Positions 1 to 10,003 of a stretch of DNA of 64,000 bases are shown one piece after another. Position numbers and translations under genes: made by a program. A model generated the notes under the pieces. That model was not told the origin of the DNA. It made no database searches and worked only from the letters and a program-made list of their open reading frames with translations. Within the stretch, counting starts at the first letter, position 1. Each line of letters begins with the position of its first letter. The DNA is from Tetrapisispora phaffii CBS 4417 (Eukaryota > Ascomycota > Saccharomycetes > Saccharomycetales > Saccharomycetaceae), in the NCBI RefSeq assembly GCF_000236905.1, contig NC_016530.1:434001-498000 (forward strand). Direction: 5' to 3'.

Positions 1-1
1 A

Positions 2-505
2 TGCGATAGGATCGATAAATATCTCTCGAAGAAAATTAATCAAGACTTGTACGGGAACAATCCTCTAATGGTCGATTTAAATTTATCACCGGAACAAAAT
101 TGGAAACTTATTAAGTCAAAATTATCAAGAATGGATGGGTATAAAAATTCACCTTGTAACTATAACAATTACTACCATCTCGATAATTTCAACTTAAATG
201 ATAATACGAATTTAAACTACTATTATAAAAACGAAGATGGCTCAGATAGCCTTTCATCAGGTAATGATATGCCACAGTCTAGCTATTTAACAACGGGTGA
301 ATTAAATACAACGCTTACAAATGAAAAAAAATTATTGACAAAGGAAACGTTCTTATTTTGGTACTACTTCACGGACTTAATTAATAAAATGTTTGAATTT
401 GATCCGACTAAGAGAATAACTGCAAAGGAAGCATTGGAACACGAATGGTTTAATTTAGGTATACTCGACGATGGTATAACCAGTTTCAACGATTATTTAT
501 CTTAA
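2..505 (+). CDS. KNS1: LAMMER (CLK-type) protein kinase Kns1, C-terminal part (cut by window start)
   Basis: The reading frame is open from the first bases of the window to a TAA at 503-505, so only about 167 C-terminal residues are present and the true start lies outside. The end of a kinase domain is visible: DLINKMFEFDPTKRITAKEALEHEWF is the subdomain XI segment with the conserved Arg, and the tail FNLGILDDGI is characteristic of yeast Kns1. A low-complexity Asn/Tyr-rich insert sits just before subdomain XI. In yeast, Kns1 is a dual-specificity kinase that helps TORC1 signalling repress Pol III transcription. Synteny with SPA2/SPH1 and HIF1 matches the S. cerevisiae YLL019C-YLL022C block. 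Catalytic residues are not in the window. Confidence 0.88.
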   Translation, partial: CDRIDKYLSKKINQDLYGNNPLMVDLNLSPEQNWKLIKSKLSRMDGYKNSPCNYNNYYHLDNFNLNDNTNLNYYYKNEDGSDSLSSGNDMPQSSYLTTGELNTTLTNEKKLLTKETFLFWYYFTDLINKMFEFDPTKRITAKEALEHEWFNLGILDDGITSFNDYLS

Positions 506-1105
506 GATCGGTCTAGGGAAATGTAAAATACACTGCATTATAAATTTTCAATATATATATTCTAATTTAGGTAATTAAATAATTTACAAAACAATTGATA
601 TCACAACCTACTGCGACGTATCACATCACAACAGTTTTCATAACTTTAGTTGTATGTTAGAACTACTGGCATAAACTTAAAAGTCATATGATCGTTGTTC
701 TTGTTTACTCCCACTTTATGGATTCATAAGCCATCGTATTGAAACTTCTCAATCAGAATACACCTTGTTCTGTCGCAACCATTCGTGAACTGACATTGAC
801 ACTAAGTAACAAATTATAAAAATTTACTTTCATAAATAGATCATTATGTACGAACTGGCTGTTCCATTTTGACAAAATCTCATAGATTTAACATATGAAA
901 TATTTAACACAATAGATAAATGTATCTTTAAGCCATTTACAATTTATAATATATTATAATTTACACTCAATTTTAGGAGACTTACACATTATCATAATCA
1001 TATCTATATATTTGATTAAGGAAGAAGTGATATCCAACTTGTACATCCAAATAATCTTTAAATACCGAAAACTGTAAGACGCTCGCCAACTTCATCTTTC
1101 CCTCA
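506..1105. other. intergenic, KNS1 3' flank and MRPL15 promoter
   Basis: About 600 bp of AT-rich sequence between two genes on the same strand. I see no RNA gene, repeat or strong regulatory motif in it. Confidence 0.6.
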
Positions 1106-1822
1106 ATGAACATTTGCAAACCAATTATAAATAAACCAATTTGGAGGCCGGCACGTCTGATTACATATTTGCACTCTGGTCCTCGTATTAGGGGTATAAA
1201 AAGAGATCCAGAGTCTTATTTGAAGAATCCAAAGGGACTGTCTTACAATAATATTAAAAGTGATGAATATCAACAGACAATTAGAAAAGCATTAAACTTA
1301 GAGAAATATGATATTAATATGAGTGATGATCTGTTATTACAATGTTTAACTCATAAATCATTTGCACATGGGTCAAAACCATATAATGAAAAGTTATCAC
1401 TTTTAGGTTCTCAATTTTTAAAATATCAAGCCTCAATATATTCTATCAACCAAAAAGATACAACGAAGAAAGATTCCACAAATATTATAGAAAATGATAT
1501 CAATGGTCTAGATTTCACAAATTTAGGAACGTCTTTCTCAAAATTACTGATCTCCACTGCTGTACTTTCAAAATTTGTTAAAGAAAAGAAACTAAATTCA
1601 TTAATCTTTTGGAAAATGAGGGATAATCTTAAAATAGATATGAAAGGTAGTGGTGAACCTCTAGTTTGTAGCACGGTATTAAATGCATTGATAGGTGGTA
1701 TGTTGTCCACAAATGGTATACAGAAAACTAAAAATTTCATTGAAAAAGAATTATTGAACAGAGAAAACGATATATCATTGATCAAATTGGCAAATGCTCA
1801 TTCTGAAAAACACCAATTATGA
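1106..1822 (+). CDS. MRPL15: mitochondrial large-subunit ribosomal protein of the RNase III fold (YmL15)
   Basis: A 238-residue protein with a basic, mitochondrial-targeting-like N terminus (NKPIWRPARLITYLHSGPRIRG) followed by a degenerate RNase III-like domain: LLLQCLTHKSFAHGSKPYNEKLSLLGSQFL matches the helix that carries the RNase III signature, but the acidic catalytic residues of the true enzyme motif are not kept (SLLGS instead of ERLEFLGD). That is the known state of yeast Mrpl15/mL57, a structural protein of the mitoribosome. Length is close to the S. cerevisiae protein (about 250). The ATG at 1106 gives the targeting sequence. It lies next to SPA2/SPH1 and CDC3, the same order as YLR312W-A, YLR313C and YLR314C. 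Confidence 0.85.
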   Translation: MNICKPIINKPIWRPARLITYLHSGPRIRGIKRDPESYLKNPKGLSYNNIKSDEYQQTIRKALNLEKYDINMSDDLLLQCLTHKSFAHGSKPYNEKLSLLGSQFLKYQASIYSINQKDTTKKDSTNIIENDINGLDFTNLGTSFSKLLISTAVLSKFVKEKKLNSLIFWKMRDNLKIDMKGSGEPLVCSTVLNALIGGMLSTNGIQKTKNFIEKELLNRENDISLIKLANAHSEKHQL

Positions 1823-2226
1823 TTTTTTTGGCTAAATTACGAAACCAAAACTTAAGATATAATTGCATCTTCAGTTTTTGTAAAAATGATAAAAAAGAAA
1901 CTGGTATAGGATTCCTGTACATTTATTAAACTTTATGCTAGAACCAATTTGAAAACCTAAAAACAAAACGCATACTGTAAATAAGGTAATGTTTTTTCGT
2001 TAAGAATTTAATTATAAATTATCTAAATCTGTAAATAATATAATGACTTCTATATAAATTAAAATACAATGTATATTTATATTATCTAAATAGTTAATTT
2101 TAAAACTGATTTTTTTCTAGGGTATGATAATGTCCAAAATTCCATATAAAAATAGGAAAAATAATAATACAACGCAATTGATTTATGCATATTGAAAAAA
2201 TTATGTGGAGGTAAAGAAATCTGTTC
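1823..2226. other. convergent intergenic region MRPL15 / SPA2-SPH1
   Basis: About 400 bp of AT-rich 3' flank shared by two convergent genes. Only AT-rich runs of the kind used by yeast 3'-end signals are visible. Confidence 0.5.
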
Positions 2227-5073
2227 TTAATTCTCATCTAAATTAGCTTGTTCGATGCTCTTCACTAACTCCTTAGTGCATTTAGCAATATCAAATGCAA
2301 TACCTGCTAAACGTTGTTTATATTGTTTGTCTGCCAGATCATTTTCTTTAAATGATGAAGCTGAGGAGGCTTCTGATACTAATTCACAAAGAGTTGTTAT
2401 TCTTGTGATACAATCTTCGAGACTTTGAATAATCCATCCACAATGTTCCCTCAATTTAAAATTTCTTTTCTGCTCCATACCTGCAGAAGTGGCACTCATA
2501 ATTAAAGTAATTACGGAATTAATTGAAACTGCATCCTTTCTCAAACTACCTTTAGTTACGTTTGGTTCTTTGATAGATTGTAGTAAAGATTGGATGGAAG
2601 ATATAACACTGACAGTTTGATGTTCAACATAAAATAATAAATCAGATAATGTATTATCAGGGTTTTCAACATCAAAAGCATCAGCTTCAAAATATATTTC
2701 TGAATTTTCTATTTCTTCGTTTGTACCTAGGTTATCTTCATTGTCAGTCTTGTCTTCCTTGACTTCCCTCATAGAATCAAGATCGTTAATGGAAGGATCA
2801 ACCAAATTTGATGATTTATCCAATTCAGAATCTTCTTTAGAACTAGTTGAATTCACAGTTATCTCTGGAACTGATTGAGCTATTAATGCGCGATTGTCAA
2901 ATGCTTCAGTTTCCTTTACAGTTTCATTAAGTTCATCCTCTTCATCATCTTTAGTCTTTGTCATATGTTCAGTCTCGCCTATATTTTCATCTGAATCTTG
3001 AACTTTGTTAATATTTAGAATGCCAAGGCCAGTTTTTGTTGGCTTAGCGATGTTTTCTTCTGCCACAATGTCAGAATTTGATATAACCTCGGCAGTTGTT
3101 GGTTTCGTGGATTTAGTATCCATCATTGATGAGAATAAACTTGTTGAGTTTGGTTTCCTAACAGATGGAGGGGTATTTGCAATATTACGATTTACTTTTT
3201 GAGTTATCTTCAAAGGCTTAACAGGTGATATTTCTTTCGTTTCCAAAGTTAGATGTGATGGAATTGCAGTTAATGTTGATCTAGTGCCGCTCTTTACTGA
3301 ATCATTTGGAGAATTTAACGTAGATTTATCATCTATATTAAAAACAGCATCAACTGGTGTGCTTACGTCATCTAATCTTCTGATTTTCGCCGATGAAATT
3401 AATCTACAGAATGAAATTGCTAATTCAGAGATAGAGGCTTGAACTGTAATTTTTGGTAACAAATTCCCATAAATCAAATAGTATCTGACGGTACTTATTA
3501 AATGAGATATACATACTTTTAAAACAGTAATTTCATCACGGTATTCTGTGATAGGGACAAAATCCATTATTTCTTTTGAGCAATTAGAAATCTTTAATAA
3601 CAGTTCAAATAATTTATTGTCAGTGTCTTCTTCATCATTTTGATTTAAGGCCTTGTAAAACTCAGAAATAAAGCAATGTAAGTGAACAACTAAATGGTAA
3701 GGCACGTTACCATCATCGACGACAAATTTAACTAATGAATTCTCTTGTAGAAAATCAAAATTATTAGATTGGGTTTCAGAGCTGAAAGTGTCTTTGAAAC
3801 TATTTGGCAAAAGTTGAGCTTGTTTCTCTGATAGTTGTAATTCGGCAATACGTTGTTTTAATTGTTCGTTTTCAATCGTTAGTTCGCTAATTTGAGCATT
3901 GAGATCAGAAAATTGTTTAATATTCCTATCGGTATTCTCATCTACAACAATGTTGATATCTTTCTTTTCATCAGGAACTATATTATCGTCGTTATTTTCA
4001 TTGGAAACAGTATCAACATATTTACTTTCATTAGGAACACTATTGGTATCATTTTCTTCAGTTGCCATTGAGTCGTTCAATTTTATTCCTTCAGCGGCAA
4101 TTGAACCTTCAGAGCCTATCTCTTTGAATGCAGTTTCTAGGTCTGCTTTTATTGGTGTCTTCTCAGTAACTACATCAACAAATGGAGTTTCATGGTTTTC
4201 TTCGGTTGTTACGGTCATATTTGGCACCAAACCTTGCGATAAAACAGGAGATTCAGTTGTGTGATCAGTGTTATCAAAAGCATAATATTTATCAACAGGA
4301 CTGAATATACTATACCCAGGTGAACTGGTGGTACCGTTAGTCTCCCCCATTTGATTTGGTGGCTTAACTACATCATTACCATCAAAAATTGAAGAAGTAA
4401 CATTTGGTGTACGTAGCGTTGGATTATATATTTCAGAATATGGTAATACTGTCTTCTGGACTGAACCTCTGGTTTCAAAAGGAACTGCTTCATGTTCATT
4501 TGAGTCTCTTTTGAGGTTTTGTTTATCCTCTTTCTTGTCTTCTTCTCCATCTGATGACCAAGTCAATGAGGCTTTTCTAGCAATAACATGAGAAGTTTGG
4601 ATAGTTCCAGATGGTGGTATTGGGGATGTAGGTTGAGTCTCTGGTCTACTTTTATCGATTTTTTCTTCTTCTTTTCCTTTTTCATGTTCTGCTTCCATGG
4701 TATTGCTGTCATATCCTCTTCTTTTAACTTCAAATAGAATATCCGTAGCCAGATCACAGAACCTTGGTTGTGTTAAATTGGACAGTTTTTCTCTGGCTTG
4801 ATTTCTTTTCACATGAAAAGAAGCTTTTGGTAGAAGATGCTCTGGCTGACCATGAGCTTCATCTAATCTTCTCTGTAACTCATCATACACATCCGTACTT
4901 AGTTCGTAGAATTGAGAATCTGATAGCTTGAATAATTTACCTCTTGCTTTATGAGCCCTTGATGATTGCGAACGATCAGTGTTCACACCAGTGACAGCAA
5001 TAAAGGTAGCAAACTCATCATGATATTTGAGCATATCGGATTTCATTCTTTCGTTATCAATTGGCTCTCTCAT
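2227..5073 (-). CDS. SPA2: polarisome scaffold, Spa2/Sph1 family
   Basis: A 948-residue protein. Residues about 10-115 hold two Spa2-homology-domain (GIT/SHD1) repeats: RGKLFKLSDSQFYELSTDVY and REKLSNLTQPRFCDLATDIL. The middle is long, acidic and Ser/Thr/Asn-rich with a coiled-coil stretch (SDLNAQISELTIENEQLKQR), and the last about 130 residues form the conserved helical C-terminal region. Spa2 organises formins and MAPK cascade components at sites of polarised growth. In S. cerevisiae the ancestor gave two ohnologues, SPA2 (YLL021W) and SPH1 (YLR313C). This locus has neighbours of both (KNS1/HIF1 and MRPL15/CDC3), so it descends from that ancestral gene. The length lies between Spa2 (about 1466) and Sph1 (about 660), so the symbol is a family label. 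Confidence 0.85.
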   Translation of the reverse strand: MREPIDNERMKSDMLKYHDEFATFIAVTGVNTDRSQSSRAHKARGKLFKLSDSQFYELSTDVYDELQRRLDEAHGQPEHLLPKASFHVKRNQAREKLSNLTQPRFCDLATDILFEVKRRGYDSNTMEAEHEKGKEEEKIDKSRPETQPTSPIPPSGTIQTSHVIARKASLTWSSDGEEDKKEDKQNLKRDSNEHEAVPFETRGSVQKTVLPYSEIYNPTLRTPNVTSSIFDGNDVVKPPNQMGETNGTTSSPGYSIFSPVDKYYAFDNTDHTTESPVLSQGLVPNMTVTTEENHETPFVDVVTEKTPIKADLETAFKEIGSEGSIAAEGIKLNDSMATEENDTNSVPNESKYVDTVSNENNDDNIVPDEKKDINIVVDENTDRNIKQFSDLNAQISELTIENEQLKQRIAELQLSEKQAQLLPNSFKDTFSSETQSNNFDFLQENSLVKFVVDDGNVPYHLVVHLHCFISEFYKALNQNDEEDTDNKLFELLLKISNCSKEIMDFVPITEYRDEITVLKVCISHLISTVRYYLIYGNLLPKITVQASISELAISFCRLISSAKIRRLDDVSTPVDAVFNIDDKSTLNSPNDSVKSGTRSTLTAIPSHLTLETKEISPVKPLKITQKVNRNIANTPPSVRKPNSTSLFSSMMDTKSTKPTTAEVISNSDIVAEENIAKPTKTGLGILNINKVQDSDENIGETEHMTKTKDDEEDELNETVKETEAFDNRALIAQSVPEITVNSTSSKEDSELDKSSNLVDPSINDLDSMREVKEDKTDNEDNLGTNEEIENSEIYFEADAFDVENPDNTLSDLLFYVEHQTVSVISSIQSLLQSIKEPNVTKGSLRKDAVSINSVITLIMSATSAGMEQKRNFKLREHCGWIIQSLEDCITRITTLCELVSEASSASSFKENDLADKQYKQRLAGIAFDIAKCTKELVKSIEQANLDEN

Positions 5074-5778
5074 TTTTATATTATCGATTTATTTTGTAAT
5101 CTTTAAGAGCTCATTAACACTGCAATGCTTTATTGATCCTTCTTTGCAACTTTTCTTTTTTGAAACAGCTTATTGAAATTGGTAGGAAGAAACCAAAATC
5201 ACCTTTAAATTAATGAATATTGAGATATGAAATATAAATATAATTATTAATAAACAGTTTCAAGAGTAATAGATTAAATTTATTATTTCAGAATCAATGA
5301 ATGGATTCTTGATTTTATTGCTTAATATTTTTGTTTGGTATTTTTTTTCAGCTTAGAAATCGCGTTAGACAAAAGTAACAGTTTCGCGACTGGAATCATT
5401 TCCATTGTCAGAGAGCAAGAATAAACATTTAAGATTGGTGATAATTGATGATTTGGCCTGACCAAATGTCATTGCAGGTTAAATAAAACAATTTATTATA
5501 TATGTCATCATGAATAATATCTTTTATATAACTGGCAATGACTTTATTATGAAACCTTTTGAAATTTAAAACCAAATGTATATCTATATGTTAAAAAGGA
5601 CTTTTATTTCAAACATTTTCATTTATAGTATTTATTTTTTTATTTTTAGTATCTATATATAAAATATATATATGTATATTCTTGCTCAATTTTAAAACTC
5701 CTCTTTTATGTCATCCAAATTAATTATTCCTTGTAGTGTGTATTGCGATTCAAACGATTAATTCGTTTTATTTAGGTA
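5074..5778. other. intergenic, SPA2/SPH1 promoter and CDC3 3' flank
   Basis: About 700 bp between two genes on the minus strand. AT-rich with several TA-rich runs near 5650-5680. No RNA gene or clear motif recognised. Confidence 0.5.
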
Positions 5779-7347
5779 TCAACGTAGAAACCCTTTCTTC
5801 TTTTGAGCAGGAGATTGAGAAGCTTGAGAAATTGACATTTCAAGACTATGCTTTTTTTCTTCCAATGCTTTTAATTGCTTTGTTAATTTCTCTTTCATTT
5901 CCTTATGTCTTGCAAATAATTCATTTTCAGATTTCTGTAATTTCTTTTCCTTTTCTGAAACCTTATTTTGGAAAACAGACTTCATTTCAGCTTCTAATTT
6001 AGCCAATTTTGCTTCATGTAATTGTTTGTCTTCCTTTTGTCTCATTTCAGGATCGAATTCCTTAAATACAGAATTATCTTGTTTAATTCCTAATTTAATT
6101 AATTTTTGTGATCTATAACTTTCATAAAGCACATTATCAGTTTTTTCACGTAATTCTTCTAAGCATTGTCTAATCAATAAGTCACGCAAATAAACAAAGT
6201 CATTATGTTGAGCATTATCAACTTCGATTACACCCCATGGATAAGCACGACCTCTGACCTGTTTACCTTCGGCATTTGTAACTAAATTGGTAGAACCAAC
6301 AACAGCATATGGCATTTTGTTATATAGTTCATTTGTTAAATTTATAGTTTCAGAATCATCGAATTGATATGTTGGTGGTCTAAATAATTGGACACCAGCT
6401 TCAGTTAATTGGTTCAAAATTCTTGCTTTGAAAGAAGTAATTTCTTCGTCAGTTAAGATATCAGATTTTGCTATAATTGGAATCAAATTACATTTTTCAT
6501 GTACAGCTAAACAAAACTGCAAATCCAATGGTTTCAAGAAATGAGCAGTTGGTTCGATCAAGTATAAACAAGCATGGATTCTGTTATCTTCGATGTTAGA
6601 TCTATTGATTCTATTTTCTTGATCTAAATATTGATCGAATCTGGAGTTAATTTCTTTAACGATTGGTTCCCAACAATTTGTGTTATCAATTGCATCACCA
6701 TAACCTGGAGTATCAACAACGGTCAATTTCAAAGCGACACCATTTTCTTCAATGATAGTAGATATAACTTCAATTTTAATATCATTGTTCGATTCGGCGC
6801 TCTCTTCAGGATATGCAGCAGCTCTATTTTCTCCATTGTCTTCTAATTTAATTTCAATGTTATCATTAACTTTACTTGTTGATAAAGTTGATCTAACTGC
6901 GTTTTCATCCTTATAAATATTTTTGTTGAATAAAGTATTAACTAAAGTCGATTTACCCATACCTTTTTCGGAGACAACTAACAAATTTAAATTAAAACCT
7001 TTTTGAATTGATTTTCTATGCCATTGTTTTGGTAAATTTGCAAAACCAACGTAGTTATTCACTTTTCTGCGTATAACTTTCAAATCAGGTTGTTCAGGTA
7101 TTTTTTGACCGTGCTTGCCGACGTCCTCGTTGTTGTGCTCATTACTAAACTTTTCTTCTTGCTCATTAATCATACTAATATCGTCTAAATCATGACGTTC
7201 TGCTAGCTGTTCAGCATTAGTGATATTAACACTTTTTGAACTACCAGCAATCATCATCCCTGACATTCCATTAGACTCACCGTACTCATTCATCGACGAA
7301 TTATCCTGCACAGGCATTCCACTTAGATCCTCTTGTTTAATGGACAT
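5779..7347 (-). CDS. CDC3: septin Cdc3
   Basis: I start the protein at the ATG at 7345-7347 (MSIKQEDL...), giving 522 residues like S. cerevisiae Cdc3 (520); the frame is open further upstream but has no other ATG. Septin GTPase features follow in order: N-terminal polybasic stretch (KVIRRKVNNYVGFANLPKQW), G1 loop SEKGMGKST, G3 VVDTPGYGD, G4 AKSD, the septin-unique element (GRAYPWGVIEVDN), then a C-terminal coiled coil (HEAKLAKLEAEMKSVFQNK) ending KKKGFLR. Cdc3 is a core subunit of the septin filament at the bud neck. The first Gly of the P-loop pattern GxxxxGKS is Ser here, which may mean weak nucleotide hydrolysis. It sits after SPA2/SPH1 as in YLR313C-YLR314C. Confidence 0.95.
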   Translation of the reverse strand: MSIKQEDLSGMPVQDNSSMNEYGESNGMSGMMIAGSSKSVNITNAEQLAERHDLDDISMINEQEEKFSNEHNNEDVGKHGQKIPEQPDLKVIRRKVNNYVGFANLPKQWHRKSIQKGFNLNLLVVSEKGMGKSTLVNTLFNKNIYKDENAVRSTLSTSKVNDNIEIKLEDNGENRAAAYPEESAESNNDIKIEVISTIIEENGVALKLTVVDTPGYGDAIDNTNCWEPIVKEINSRFDQYLDQENRINRSNIEDNRIHACLYLIEPTAHFLKPLDLQFCLAVHEKCNLIPIIAKSDILTDEEITSFKARILNQLTEAGVQLFRPPTYQFDDSETINLTNELYNKMPYAVVGSTNLVTNAEGKQVRGRAYPWGVIEVDNAQHNDFVYLRDLLIRQCLEELREKTDNVLYESYRSQKLIKLGIKQDNSVFKEFDPEMRQKEDKQLHEAKLAKLEAEMKSVFQNKVSEKEKKLQKSENELFARHKEMKEKLTKQLKALEEKKHSLEMSISQASQSPAQKKKGFLR

Positions 7348-7820
7348 TATGCAAATAAAAAGGCTTACTGTCCCGTCCTTGTAGTATTTATTTCCTGGTC
7401 TCTTCCAATATGAAGCTGGAAACAACAAGACGACCTCTCACACTCAAATTAGATACACACACACCCATATATATATATAGAAGCGTTCACAGGTCTCGAT
7501 AGTCCTATAGATCAACTGGTTGGCTAGGTGGTCCGGTCTCTGATGGCTGTAATTAGTGAAGTATATTCTCAATCTCTTTACAAAACAAAACAAAAATTTA
7601 TTTTGTTTCCGTTTCCAGATCTTGATTTTGGCGGTCTTTTCGGAGCATTCGTACGGGATGTTCTAACCAATTTCCTTTTTCGGCAAGCCAGATGTTCGAG
7701 CAGTTTGGGTTTTGTGTTAAGGACCACCAGGCTTTCGAAGGTTTGGGTCAGCCAATGGTGGATCAATTGGATGGGCATATGACGTTCAAGAGGTGCATGC
7801 ATTGCTCGGGCTCGAGAGGG

Positions 7821-7867
<47 letters not shown>

Positions 7868-8518
7868 GTTTGAGACCTGCAACGTCGGCATACGAACAGC
7901 CAAGTTCCCAGGCGGGCTGGGCAACGGCCCAGCGGGCTTTAGTGCAGACCACCCAGGACCTGATCCGGTAGGGTAAGAATTTCGTTTGAGGTGACACGGA
8001 TGTTGATGTAATTGATTACATGGATGACGATGTCAAGAAGATCGCAGAGAGGGACAGAGAGACAGTCAGATGGATCTCGTGGTTCTGGGGCAGTTGCCTT
8101 TGGGTGGAAGGTGCGGTATTCTACCCAAGGTCTGCATGCTTATTGAAATATGTCATATGTTCCAACGAAGCGCCCACTCTTGCAAGACGTCTGGTGTTTC
8201 TTGAAACCATTTCAACGGCTTCGAGACTAACTTCTGCAGTCTGAACGACGTCGAACACCCTCTGGACTCTTCTCTCTTATGGCGTTGCGTCTTTTCCTCT
8301 CTGCGATGACAGGTTCACCGTGACAGACGCCAAACTGATCAATTCGCTTACGCGTTTTTCCTTAAAATCTAATTTTTCAGTGCACACCCTATATAAGGAG
8401 ATGCACATACAAACATATATATACGTCTGTGTGAATGTGTATAGAGAAGAAGATTATCTACTTGGACATACATTTAGTTGACTAGCCCATCCATATATAC
8501 CAGAACAAGTGCGGCACA
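7348..8518. promoter_or_regulatory. long divergent CDC3 / HIF1 intergenic region, GC-richer core
   Basis: About 1.17 kb between the divergent CDC3 and HIF1 starts. The stretch about 7640-8340 is clearly richer in G+C than the window and contains a long GT dinucleotide run. Open frames of 60-140 codons occur here on both strands, but they are made partly of the repeat (His-Thr or Val-Cys runs) and match nothing I know. A possible TATA-like stretch (TATATATAC) lies at about 8416-8424, roughly 100 bp before HIF1. I cannot assign a gene to the GC-rich core. Confidence 0.5.
7824..7864. repeat. (GT)n microsatellite
   Basis: An uninterrupted run of about 20 GT dinucleotides in the CDC3/HIF1 intergenic region. 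GT/CA runs can adopt left-handed DNA and change length quickly. Confidence 0.97.
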
Positions 8519-9664
8519 ATGGACAAGGCAATTAAAACTTTGGTCGTAGAGGGTGCTAAATACACAGCAAACAGTGACCTAGCAAATGCGTCGAAATGCT
8601 ATGCGGAACTACTGGATTTGGAGTCCAAGACAGCTGGTAATGCCATTAATCCCGATCATGTCATGCTATTGGCAAGCTGTCTTTACCAGCTAGGTGTAGA
8701 GAAGAATGATATGTTTGGAGGGGGTATGGACGATTCAGAAGGTGAGGATGACGATGGTCAAAATGAGGACTGGGTAAGTGACGATGGACAAGACGACGAA
8801 GATGCTGACAATAAAGATACAGAGGGAAAAACTGACCTAAATTCGACATTGTATCAGTTTGATCAAGAAGAAGAGGACGAGGATCCGACTGATGGTGAAG
8901 ATGGTGATGAACAAGCTGCCATCGATGAAGAAGTGTATGATGGAGAAAGTGAACTAGAACAAGACAACAGCGACAATGAAAATCATGACCCGGAAGATGA
9001 TATTGACGAAGAGGGTCTGATAAGTTACGTTGACTACTTAGAAGGTGACCACTTCCAAAATACACTGGAATTATTACAAGTTGCACGTATCATATATATG
9101 GAAAACTGTGACACTGGAAACGTTGATTCGGTGACAAAATTGAAGTTATCCGCTATATATGACTTGTTAGGTGATGTCGATCAAGAAGTAGAAGATTTTG
9201 CTACTGCAGTGGAGGATTACAAACAGGCTATCGACTACATAAAAGAAACGGATGAATTTGAGAATGAGAATGAACGTGAGAGTAAAATCCTGACTACATC
9301 GTTAAAATTGATTGAAGCATTAAGATGGCTAACAGACTATTCAGCATTTACGAAAGATAAACATAAGGAAATATTAAATTCAACACAAATATTATTGAAA
9401 AAGAGAATTGACACTGGATCATCGATGGATAAAGAAGATGATGAACAACAGTTGAAACAAATCGAAAACGATATAGAAGATTTAGACGATGAAAATGCAG
9501 GCAGTAAGAAAAGAAAATTAGAAGAATCGATCGATACAGAGGCATTGAAGAAGATTATCTTACAGAAAGCTATGGGTTTTGATTTCGCATCCTCAGAAGA
9601 ATCTGCCAAAAACGTAAACGATCTATCGTCAATGGTCTTCAAGAAAAAGAAAGGCAAGAAGTAA
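8519..9664 (+). CDS. HIF1: histone chaperone Hif1 (NASP/SHNi-TPR family)
   Basis: A 381-residue protein, nearly the size of S. cerevisiae Hif1 (385). The N terminus has the first TPR-like repeat (DKAIKTLVVEGAKYTANSDL), interrupted by a very acidic block (about residues 65-165, many Asp/Glu) as in NASP-family chaperones. TPR helices resume at about 170-280 (GDHFQNTLELLQVARIIYME, LSAIYDLLGDVDQEVEDFAT). A basic nuclear-localisation-like segment (GSKKRKLEE) and a Lys-rich end follow. Hif1 binds the nuclear Hat1-Hat2 acetyltransferase with H3-H4. Divergent from CDC3 and followed by POM33, in the YLL022C-YLL023C order. Confidence 0.9.
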   Translation: MDKAIKTLVVEGAKYTANSDLANASKCYAELLDLESKTAGNAINPDHVMLLASCLYQLGVEKNDMFGGGMDDSEGEDDDGQNEDWVSDDGQDDEDADNKDTEGKTDLNSTLYQFDQEEEDEDPTDGEDGDEQAAIDEEVYDGESELEQDNSDNENHDPEDDIDEEGLISYVDYLEGDHFQNTLELLQVARIIYMENCDTGNVDSVTKLKLSAIYDLLGDVDQEVEDFATAVEDYKQAIDYIKETDEFENENERESKILTTSLKLIEALRWLTDYSAFTKDKHKEILNSTQILLKKRIDTGSSMDKEDDEQQLKQIENDIEDLDDENAGSKKRKLEESIDTEALKKIILQKAMGFDFASSEESAKNVNDLSSMVFKKKKGKK

Positions 9665-10003
9665 GGTCTATGAAAAAAGAGTATTATTAGAGTTATAATG
9701 AATTAAATATCTATATGCATGTATGTAAATTAATTGAATATATGTCCTATGTAATAGAAGTTTACTTACCTATCTGTTGAGGAGACACGCAATGCAACCG
9801 GCGCTATCATTTGAGGCTGCTTTATTATGGTGACTTTCTTGAATTTTCTTTTTTTCTTTTTTTTGTCCTCTGGGAAAAGACATCCTTAAAGTAAACTTGT
9901 ATATAAGAGAATGCATAATCAGGAAAGGTATTTATGTATTTTAAAGTCGTGTATTCTATTTTGTGTTGATCATGAGATAATAAAGCAATAAGTAATCAAA
10001 AAC
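9665..10003. other. intergenic HIF1 / POM33
   Basis: About 340 bp. It has a T-rich run (about 9843-9865) and otherwise nothing I can assign. Confidence 0.5.

Noticed and set aside
7578..8244. Open frames of 74-139 codons on both strands in the CDC3/HIF1 intergene
   Set aside because: They overlap one another, run through the GT microsatellite (His-Thr or Val-Cys runs) and show no recognisable family.
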